Assembly (NCBI GenBank): GCA_026992215.1
Contig: JALXAI010000483.1
Location: 1-12,002 of the forward strand
Length of the DNA: 12,002 nt
Source of the DNA: Desulfobacterales bacterium
GTDB taxonomy: Bacteria; Desulfobacterota; Syntrophobacteria; B119-G9
Reading direction: 5' to 3'
Shown in pieces: positions 6,981 through 12,002 of the stretch (its first letter is position 1; each line of letters opens with the position of its first letter). Below the pieces are notes generated by a model. It did no database searches. It had not been told where the DNA came from and saw only the letters and a list, made by a program, of their open reading frames with translations. The translations under genes were made by a program, and so were the position numbers.

Positions 6981-7211
6981 TTACATGGTTGGATACTGCT
7001 GATAGTCTGCGTAGCAAGCTTCCATTGCCGTTTTGAAATTGCGAATGTCGCTTTCCGCAGCCGCGTTAAAAGCCCTTGTTCTGTAGGCTGCAAACTGCGG
7101 AATTGCAATGGCCGCCAGAATTCCGATGATCGCGATAACGATCATCAATTCGATCAATGTGAAACCCTTGTTACTCTTTCTCTTCAAAAAATTCCTGATT
7201 CTTGCGATCAT
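6981..7211 (-). CDS. pilA: Type IV pilin, short geopilin type (PilA-N), aromatic-rich
   Basis: A 76-residue prepilin with a 16-residue basic leader ending in G16 and a mature part starting FTLIE with E5 present, the prepilin peptidase and methylation signature. The hydrophobic helix (MIVIAIIGILAAIAIPQF) and the following AAYRTRAFNAAAESDIRN closely resemble Geobacter PilA (GSU1496). The mature protein is only 60 residues and lacks a globular domain, which is supplied by the next gene. Mature aromatics are F1, F24, Y27, F32, F43, Y51, Y54 and Y57 (8 of 60). C50 is its only cysteine. An AGGAGGT site lies just before the ATG at 7211, and an in-frame TAA five codons upstream fixes this start. It is preceded by a sigma-54 promoter. 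It could act as a pilus subunit or as a pseudopilus subunit for cytochrome-nanowire secretion. Confidence 0.93.
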   Translation of the reverse strand: MIARIRNFLKRKSNKGFTLIELMIVIAIIGILAAIAIPQFAAYRTRAFNAAAESDIRNFKTAMEACYADYQQYPTM

Positions 7212-7319
7212 TTTTACCTCCTGTTATTGGTTTTTTTGCTCAGTAAAAATAGCTATTAGTGAAATTTCTTTCTCACCTCCTCACTGTCAGCATTTCAATA
7301 TTGGTCGACATGAGGTAAA

Positions 7320-7335
7320 AGCAACTTATGTGCCA
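7320..7335 (-). promoter_or_regulatory. Sigma-54 (RpoN) promoter of pilA
   Basis: The minus strand reads TGGCAC (7335-7330), five bases (ATAAG), TTGCT (7324-7320): an exact match to the -24/-12 consensus TGGCAC-N5-TTGC[A/T]. Transcription would start near 7309, giving a leader of about 98 bases. pilA is RpoN-dependent with the activator PilR in Geobacter and Pseudomonas, which fits. No pilR/pilS genes lie in the window. Confidence 0.88.
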
Positions 7336-7495
7336 TAAATGGAATACTTTTTAGAATCGTTTTCAGTTTATTGTAACTACTTGTTATTTATCAGTTTAAT
7401 ATTCATCAAATCAAACTTAACGAGCTCTCCAAGAAAAACCACCAGTCAAAAGTTTGGAAATTTCGCTTTCCCATTGACAATTTTAGTTCATTTGA

Positions 7496-7510
7496 TGACA
7501 AAATTTGTCA
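7496..7510. promoter_or_regulatory. Dyad with TGTC/GACA half-sites, candidate PilR enhancer
   Basis: TGACAAA and TTTGTCA face each other around a single A, about 165 bases upstream of the sigma-54 promoter, the usual distance for an enhancer-binding activator. Another GACA lies at 7476-7479. PilR sites in Pseudomonas contain repeated TGTC cores. The dyad is seen directly; the PilR assignment is inferred. Confidence 0.4.
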
Positions 7511-7680
7511 CTTACTGCGTAAATGCATATCAAAAGGGACCACCCTTAAATATTATGTGTATATATCAATGCTTCCTCAATAAGACATGGAGGTCAAAAG
7601 TAATTTTACCCTGGATGTCTGTGGTTCAACAAACTATTCTTGATAGACCAGCAAAGCCGCAATCAAAACTTAGGATACGA

Positions 7681-7700
7681 CCCTTCGGCAGGCTCAGGGC
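7681..7700. repeat. Intergenic REP-like element (CCTTCGGCAGGCTCAGG type)
   Basis: The 20 bases include CCTTCGGCAGGCTCAGG, a sequence type I know as a frequent dispersed intergenic repeat in many environmental genomes; CCCT and AGGG at its ends can pair. Only one copy occurs in this window, so its repetitive nature comes from general knowledge. Confidence 0.4.
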
Positions 7701-7876
7701 AGCGCTTTGCGTTGAAACCACAAAGGCGCCTTAGAATACTTACTTTAAGGCATGTAACATTTTTGCGTGTCTTATTTTCGATCTTAATCCCGGTAGTTCG
7801 TTGCTCTAAAAAGATCAAAAGAAGAAGCCCATTTGAGCGCAGAAGAGCGGATCATGGGGTTTTTGAAGTAATGATC

Positions 7877-7912
7877 TGTTGAAGAGGTTGAGAAGGTTGA
7901 AAGGGTTGAGTG
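7877..7912 (+). repeat. Four degenerate 9-base tandem units (GGTTGARRR)
   Basis: Units TGTTGAAGA, GGTTGAGAA, GGTTGAAAG and GGTTGAGTG lie end to end. The last unit also forms part of the left arm of the hairpin that follows. No gene covers this stretch. Confidence 0.6.
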
Positions 7913-7932
7913 TTTTTTTCATTCAACCCTTT
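7900..7932. repeat. Strong 13-bp stem with T7 loop
   Basis: AAAGGGTTGAGTG (7900-7912) pairs with CATTCAACCCTTT (7920-7932), with one G-T pair, around seven Ts. The base before the left arm and the T-rich tail after the right arm give it some terminator character in plus orientation, but no gene ends nearby. More likely a mobile or REP-like intergenic hairpin. Confidence 0.55.
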
Positions 7933-8040
7933 TCCCCTTGTCCCTTGCAGCCTGAATTCCGGGAGGTGGGATTCCAGGTTCCTGAAGGGGGGTGGGAAAA
8001 CCTGTGTCTAAAGCACAATGAAACGAAAACATCATTTGCT

Positions 8041-8058
8041 TCGGAGATCCGCCTCCGA
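8041..8058. repeat. GC-rich hairpin TCGGAG-N6-CTCCGA
   Basis: A perfect 6-bp stem around ATCCGC in an intergenic stretch. It is of the short GC-rich inverted-repeat kind often scattered in environmental genomes. No link to a gene is visible. Confidence 0.4.
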
Positions 8059-8080
8059 CGGGACAGCTATTTTTCACATA

Positions 8081-8111
8081 AACGAATAACAAATAACGTA
8101 TAACGAATAAC
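8081..8111 (+). repeat. AT-rich tandem-like repeat (AACGAATAAC copies)
   Basis: AACGAATAAC occurs exactly at 8081-8090 and 8102-8111 with a variant AAATAACGTAT between. This short low-complexity repeat is intergenic and reads through all frames without making a credible protein. Confidence 0.5.
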
Positions 8112-8112
8112 T

Positions 8113-8680
8113 CATCCAAACCTTTTGGTTGCTGCTTCGCTGCCTTAGTTAGATAGTCGAATGAGATTTTACAAGGGAGGCAAAGCACGAAAAGAAAATT
8201 TTGACTGTCCTCTAATCGATCTCCTATTCGCGGCTGATTTTAGACTCTCGATTCGAAGAAAGAGCAATGCTTCCCTTCGGCAAGTGGATCTTACCTAAAA
8301 CCTAAAGTACCAGCAGTCAAATCTCGGCACCAGGAATAAAACTCGTAAGAATGTATTTTAAAGTGAAGTATCCAAAATGTATCTTCGCTTCTGTGAACAA
8401 ACCGGAATGCTAATACGAATGACTCAAGCCGATACGCCAAAAAACCCAGTGGTCATACGCCAAAAGACGCACCCATGGCTTGCCGGAGAGACAAGCGTAT
8501 TCATGCTTCCTGATGTGTAGTACTCTCGCTTAAGTCTTTCTAACTTTACCGTAGCGGCAAAATTGTAGCCAATACATTTTTTTGACTCTTTTTCGCCAAA
8601 TTTTTTCCTAATTTCCCCGTCAAACGATGCATTATTCGTCGGTGCAGCGTTACAGCTGTTTCGTTTTATCGACCTTAATT
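8113..8680. other. Non-coding stretch without recognisable features
   Basis: I found no gene in either strand. A 46-codon plus-strand frame opens at 8161 without family resemblance. An 11-base direct repeat ATACGCCAAAA occurs at 8432-8442 and 8455-8465. The last 100 bases are T-rich. Some of it could be decayed sequence, but I could not reconstruct any protein. Confidence 0.5.
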
Positions 8681-8681
8681 A

Positions 8682-8716
8682 TTGACATCTCATCGCAAGT
8701 TTGCGAGACTTAGATT
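8682..8716 (+). promoter_or_regulatory. Promoter/operator region of the 8743 coiled-coil gene
   Basis: TTGACA at 8682-8687 is a perfect -35. The best -10 candidates (GACTTA 8707-8712 or TAGATT 8711-8716) give long spacers of 19 or 23 bases. A dyad CGCAA-GT-TTGCG at 8694-8705 occupies the spacer and could be a repressor site. The gene starts 27-31 bases further on. Confidence 0.35.
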
Positions 8717-8742
8717 AACCAGGGAATAATTGGGGGCTGATC

Positions 8743-9420
8743 ATGGATATCAAGGAAACAATTCGGTCTTTTTTCAAGGAAATTATTCTCCCTGAAATAG
8801 AAGTAATAAAGGGAAAACAGGATAAGATTGACGCAAGGCTGAATGGAATCGATCAACGGCTTTCCGACATGAGTGCTCAGCTTGCAGACCAGAGCAGACG
8901 GATAGACGAGACGAATAAGCGGATAGATGAAACGAACCAACGGATAGATGAAACGAACCAGAGAATAGACAGTGTTCGTGAGGAATTGACTGCTGCAATC
9001 GGTGAAACGAATAAACGCGTCGATTATATGAACCAGCGTATAGATGAAACGAACCAGCGAATTGACAGTGTTCGTGAGGAATTGACTGCTGCAGTCGGTG
9101 AAACGAATAAACGCCTAGATTACATGAACCAGCGAATCGACAACCTTCGCGATGAGCTGAGTGGTGCAATCGGTGAAACGAATAAACGCATCGATTATAT
9201 GAACCAGCGGATAGATGATACGAACCAACGAATAGACAATGTTCGCGACGAGCTGGTTTCCATGATGGGTAAAATCGATCACAGGCTCGATGAGACCAAC
9301 CACCGGATTAACAGGCTTTACGAAGTGATAGTAAGGCGAGACGAACACAGTCATCTGGAGGAAAGGGTTGCGTATTGTGAAAGGAAAATAAAAGAACTGG
9401 AAACTAAGCTTGCAGCGTAG
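8743..9420 (+). CDS. Repetitive coiled-coil protein of unknown function
   Basis: A 225-residue soluble protein. Residues 1-25 form a short N-terminal segment (KETIRSFFKEIILPEIEVI). Residues of about 26-190 are a long coiled coil built from the heptad RIDETNQ and a longer 25-residue unit (R-I-D-x-V-R-x-E-L ... GETNKRxDYMNQ). The tail (HLEERVAYCERKIKELETKLA) is another helix with one cysteine. There is no signal peptide or membrane helix, so it should be cytoplasmic. GGGGG six bases before the ATG acts as ribosome site. Such proteins are common as uncharacterised coiled coils and are often mistaken for chemoreceptor or phage-fibre stalks; I see no domain that gives a function. It converges on the nuclease-like gene at 9590-10468, which is also repetitive. 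Confidence 0.75.
   Translation: MDIKETIRSFFKEIILPEIEVIKGKQDKIDARLNGIDQRLSDMSAQLADQSRRIDETNKRIDETNQRIDETNQRIDSVREELTAAIGETNKRVDYMNQRIDETNQRIDSVREELTAAVGETNKRLDYMNQRIDNLRDELSGAIGETNKRIDYMNQRIDDTNQRIDNVRDELVSMMGKIDHRLDETNHRINRLYEVIVRRDEHSHLEERVAYCERKIKELETKLAA
8901..9300 (+). repeat. In-gene DNA repeats: 21-base heptads and 96/75-base units
   Basis: Copies of a block beginning at the codon after RID (8971, 9067, 9142, 9238) are spaced 96, 75 and 96 bases, that is 32, 25 and 32 residues. The 21-base difference is one heptad codon block. The first two copies are almost identical in DNA, pointing to recent duplication. Confidence 0.8.
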
Positions 9421-9439
9421 GTTGTTGCGCTATCCCGAG

Positions 9440-9485
9440 AGATCCTGTCTGACTGTGTAATGTTTGAAGGGATCTTAATTTTTTC
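9440..9485 (+). terminator. Weak possible terminator after the 8743 gene
   Basis: AGATCC (9440-9445) can pair with GGATCT (9470-9475), followed by TAATTTTTT. The 24-base loop makes the hairpin weak. The rest of the 169-base gap contains a minus-strand ATG at 9530 opening about 39 protein-like codons that run into the antisense of the coiled-coil gene; I could not assign it. Confidence 0.25.
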
Positions 9486-9589
9486 CTGAATCCGAGCTAT
9501 CGCTTCACATAGTTTATCCTTTAGAAACATTTATTCAGCACCAAACCCAGAGTTCCCACATCACTTATTCTTTTTCCCAATCGGCCTTT

Positions 9590-10468
9590 CTACAATTCAT
9601 ATGACCAGTAGACACGGATGCCTTTCTCCTTTGCGTACTCTTGCGTAGTCGGAGTGATATCGTGAACAACGATCACCTGCAAAATCTTCTCAGAAGGCAA
9701 TTCTTCAATGGTAGCAATCTGTTTGACTAACTTTTGAAAACGATTGATTTCTTTCCGAGAGATGCTGGTTTTTGCCTCACCAAGAATTAGAACCCTGTCT
9801 CCATTTTTCTTACCCCAACCGTAAATGTTGGCCTGGAGATATTGCCCTTTCCGTTTGCCAGGGAAATAGCGACGAATCAGTCTCCCGTCCACCCGGATAC
9901 CATCGTCCCTGAGCAGCAGATTCGGGAGGCTCTTGTAACTTTGGTTTTCAAGATTATAGCCAATCGCGTCTGACATACTTTCAAGTCGTTTCCGAGTTTC
10001 AGAATGATCTTTAATTAGTTGCCCCAGTGATTCTTCGGTCCGCCTTTGAGCCTCGGCCAGTTCTTCTACTCTCAGCGTCAACGAGTCCAACCTTTGTTCG
10101 GTCCGCCTTTGAGCCTCGGCCAGTTCTTCCACTCTAGCTTCAGTGCGTTTCTGAGCTTCGGCCAGTTCTTCTACTCTCAGTGTTAACGAGTCCAGTCTTT
10201 GTTCTGTTCGCTTCTGAGCCTCAGCCAGTTCCTCCACTCGCTCTTCGGTCCGCCTTTGAGCCTCGGCCAGTTCTTCCACTCTAGCTTCAGTGCGTTTCTG
10301 AGCTTCAGCCAGTTCGCTTACTACCCTGGTTAGTTCGTTGAAATCTTGCTTGGTTACGGTTTGCGCAATTTCTTCGTAAAGTTTACCCATCAGGCCTGCA
10401 AGCTTCCTTGCAGCCTCATCTCCAAGGCATTGTCTCAGATCTTCGTAAATAGACAGCGTATTAATCAT
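9590..10468 (-). CDS. Coiled-coil protein with C-terminal PD-(D/E)XK nuclease-like domain
   Basis: A 292-residue protein. Residues 1-45 are helical. Residues of about 50-150 are a regular coiled coil of 14-residue units (RVEELAEAQKRTEA), interrupted twice by the heptad block EQRLDSL-TLRVEEL. Residues of about 165-292 form a domain of restriction-endonuclease type: DGIRVDGRLIRRYFPGKRKG, then N214 in LQANIYGWGKK, then G230-E231-A232-K233 (the E-x-K half of the active site), and a final IRVYWSY strand. This matches the plan of DUF3782-like proteins, often annotated as hypothetical nucleases. The first metal ligand is usually Asp but is Asn here, and whether that is normal in this subfamily I cannot check. 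No partner gene gives a function. No ribosome site precedes the ATG, which sits about where transcription should begin. Confidence 0.75.
   Translation of the reverse strand: MINTLSIYEDLRQCLGDEAARKLAGLMGKLYEEIAQTVTKQDFNELTRVVSELAEAQKRTEARVEELAEAQRRTEERVEELAEAQKRTEQRLDSLTLRVEELAEAQKRTEARVEELAEAQRRTEQRLDSLTLRVEELAEAQRRTEESLGQLIKDHSETRKRLESMSDAIGYNLENQSYKSLPNLLLRDDGIRVDGRLIRRYFPGKRKGQYLQANIYGWGKKNGDRVLILGEAKTSISRKEINRFQKLVKQIATIEELPSEKILQVIVVHDITPTTQEYAKEKGIRVYWSYEL
10097..10306 (-). repeat. Perfect 63-base direct repeat inside the coiled-coil gene
   Basis: Bases 10097-10159 and 10244-10306 are identical over 63 bases, offset by 147 bases (49 residues, seven heptads). Surrounding units are slightly diverged versions of the same 42-base block. 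Such identity points to recent expansion or gene conversion. Confidence 0.85.
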
Positions 10469-10475
10469 AATTTAA

Positions 10476-10504
10476 ATAATACAATGAATCTGCCAACATA
10501 TCAA
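10476..10504 (-). promoter_or_regulatory. Sigma-70 promoter of the nuclease-like gene
   Basis: The minus strand has TTGATA (10504-10499), exactly 17 bases, then TATTAT (10481-10476). The ATG begins only seven bases after the -10, so the transcript would have no or almost no leader. Confidence 0.65.
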
Positions 10505-10543
10505 CAGGTTCGCAAATTATCAGCAAATTTTTTTGAAAAACTA

Positions 10544-10572
10544 TTGACCAATTTATGCAGGAATTTTAGAAA
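10544..10572 (+). promoter_or_regulatory. Probable sigma-70 promoter of the transketolase gene
   Basis: TTGACC (10544-10549), a 17-base spacer and TAGAAA (10567-10572). The leader would be about 65 bases. The -10 is only a fair match. It lies back to back with the divergent promoter of the nuclease-like gene. Confidence 0.45.
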
Positions 10573-10645
10573 GAAGCTTTTAAACGTTTTAAATAATTCC
10601 AGCGGACAAAACAATTTTTTACCGACCTTGCGGAGGATATCAGCC

Positions 10646-12002
10646 ATGATAAAGACCAGTCAAGATATTGATGAACTATGTATTAACACAATAAGAATGC
10701 TCTCTGTGGACGCAATAGAAAGGGCAAAATCGGGGCATCCCGGTTTTCCCATGGGGGCTGCAGCCATGGCCTACGTGCTATGGACACGATTCTTGAAGCA
10801 TAATCCCAAAGACCCCAGGTGGCCGGATCGGGATAGATTTGTTTTATCCGCGGGTCACGGGTCGATGCTTTTATACAGCCTCCTCCACCTGACTGGATAT
10901 GACATCAGCATGGATGATATAAAAAACTTTCGCCAATGGGGCAGCAAGACTCCCGGGCATCCGGAGTATGATCTTTCGACGGGAGTCGAAACCACCACGG
11001 GACCACTCGGACAGGGTTTCGCAAATGGCGTGGGCATGGCCATTGCCGAGTGCTTTCTGGCTGCAAGGTTTAATCGTCCCGGGCTACCGATAGTAGATCA
11101 TTATACTTACGGCATCATCAGTGACGGGGACATGATGGAAGGAATTTCCCACGAAGCCGCTTCACTGGCCGGCCATTTGAAACTGGGGAAATTGATCTAC
11201 CTCTATGATGACAATCACATATCAATAGAAGGCAGCACTGATATTACATTCACTGAGAATCGTGCAGGACGCTTTGAATCATATGGATGGCACGTTCAGA
11301 AAGTCGAGGACGGAAACGACATAAAGGCCATCGCCACAGCCATTGAGAAAGCTCAAAACGAAACCGAAAGACCCTCCCTTATCCTGGTAAGAACCCACAT
11401 AGGGTATGGAAGCCCCAACAAACAAGACACTCCTGGCGTGCATGGAGAACCACTGGGGCCCGAGGAAACAATACTTACCAAAAAAAATCTCGGCTGGCCT
11501 ATTGATCCGCCATTCTATGTCCCCGAAGATGCTCTTAACCATTTCAGGGAAGCTGTACCCCGAGGTATTGATAATCAGAAAAAGTGGGAAAAATTATTCA
11601 GTGCATACGAAAAAGAGTATCCTGATTTGGCCGACGAATGGAAACGGATAATGGAGGGAAAGCTCCCCAAGGATGCCTTTGCAGATATTCCGATTTTTGA
11701 ACCTGATTTTGCAGGAATGGCCACCAGAGTAGCTTCAGGCAAGGTCCTCAATGCCATTGCCCCTCGTGTTACCAATCTCATGGGAGGTTCCGCTGACCTA
11801 GCCCCGTCCACAAAGACAATTATGAATTGTTCCGGAGACTTCCAACCCAACGGTTACAACAACCGTAATCTTCGTTTTGGTGTGCGGGAACATGGAATGG
11901 GAAGCATCCTTAACGGGATGGCCCTTCATGGAGGAGTTATTCCCTACGGTGCCACGTTTCTCATATTTTCAGAGTACATGAGGCCTTCTATCAGACTTGC
12001 CG
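10646..12002 (+). CDS. tkt: Transketolase, N-terminal 452 residues, cut by right edge
   Basis: Transketolase moves two-carbon ketol units between sugar phosphates in the non-oxidative pentose phosphate pathway, using thiamine diphosphate (TPP) and a divalent metal. Visible signatures are SGHPGFPMG (residues 29-37), TTTGPLGQG, the TPP/metal motif starting at D160-G161-D162 and continuing MMEGISHEA, and then LYDDNHISIEG. The pyrimidine-domain segment follows with GGSADLAPSTK, RFGVREHGMG and GGVIPYGATFLIFSEYMRP. The family is usually about 660-680 residues, so roughly the last third is beyond base 12002. CGGAGG lies nine bases before the ATG. The gene is divergent from the nuclease-like gene and appears unrelated to the pilin locus. 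Sequence is ordinary with no missing motif. Confidence 0.97.
   Translation, partial: MIKTSQDIDELCINTIRMLSVDAIERAKSGHPGFPMGAAAMAYVLWTRFLKHNPKDPRWPDRDRFVLSAGHGSMLLYSLLHLTGYDISMDDIKNFRQWGSKTPGHPEYDLSTGVETTTGPLGQGFANGVGMAIAECFLAARFNRPGLPIVDHYTYGIISDGDMMEGISHEAASLAGHLKLGKLIYLYDDNHISIEGSTDITFTENRAGRFESYGWHVQKVEDGNDIKAIATAIEKAQNETERPSLILVRTHIGYGSPNKQDTPGVHGEPLGPEETILTKKNLGWPIDPPFYVPEDALNHFREAVPRGIDNQKKWEKLFSAYEKEYPDLADEWKRIMEGKLPKDAFADIPIFEPDFAGMATRVASGKVLNAIAPRVTNLMGGSADLAPSTKTIMNCSGDFQPNGYNNRNLRFGVREHGMGSILNGMALHGGVIPYGATFLIFSEYMRPSIRLA

Noticed and set aside
7339..7734. Plus-strand 131-codon frame upstream of pilA
   Set aside because: It covers the enhancer region, runs into the REP-like repeat and has no recognisable domain or ribosome site.
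7919..8188. Minus-strand 89-codon frame
   Set aside because: It is made of repeat and hairpin translations (VIRYLLFVYV type), typical of AT-rich intergenic repeats.
8160..8200. GGGAGGCAAAGCACG resembling the core of a GEMM cyclic-dinucleotide riboswitch
   Set aside because: The other conserved half (GGCAAACC and its stems) is missing and no gene follows at the right distance.
8783..9354. Minus-strand frames of 128 and 79 codons opposite the coiled-coil gene
   Set aside because: Their repeats are mirror images of the plus-strand heptads; the plus frame has a ribosome site, promoter elements and real coiled-coil composition.
10021..10330. Regular repeats taken as a CRISPR-like array
   Set aside because: There are no unique spacers; the repeats are in frame with a protein coiled coil in multiples of seven codons.

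Overview
The window looks like chromosomal DNA of a moderate-GC bacterium, most likely a member of the Desulfobacterota (former Deltaproteobacteria; Geobacter-, Desulfuromonas- or Syntrophus-like). The main clue is a short 'geopilin'-type PilA followed by a separate secreted C-terminal pilin partner, under a near-perfect sigma-54 promoter. This placement is inferred from family resemblance, not from a database search.

Layout. Bases 1-376 (minus) hold an edge-truncated MNT-type nucleotidyltransferase, usually the antitoxin of a HEPN/MNT pair. Bases 520-1455 (minus) encode a UbiA-superfamily prenyltransferase resembling decaprenyl-phosphate phosphoribosyltransferase. Bases 1503-2100 look empty to an ORF caller but hold the wreck of a vapBC toxin-antitoxin operon: a frameshifted Phd-type antitoxin and a PIN toxin whose frame is intact end to end but has four internal stops and lost catalytic acids.

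Bases 2163-7211 (minus) form one co-directional cluster, in transcription order: pilA (60-residue mature pilin), a PilA-C-like secreted partner, a GT-C/TMTC-like membrane protein with C-terminal TPRs, an ABC-2 permease, a membrane-anchored TPR protein with a pseudopilin-like tail, and an ABC ATPase. The last four overlap one another. The sigma-54 site (7320-7335) lies 5' of pilA and a GACA/TGTC-rich dyad lies further upstream. I infer a pilus or nanowire biogenesis locus in which the membrane protein and the ABC/TPR module modify, export or assemble the split pilin. The two pilin halves each carry exactly one cysteine, which suggests a disulfide-linked heterodimer.

Bases 7340-8680 are essentially non-coding and carry several intergenic repeats and hairpins. 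Bases 8743-9420 (plus) and 9590-10468 (minus) are convergent genes for repetitive coiled-coil proteins; the second ends in a PD-(D/E)XK-like nuclease domain and appears to be transcribed without a leader. From 10646 to the right edge is the first two thirds of a transketolase gene (plus).
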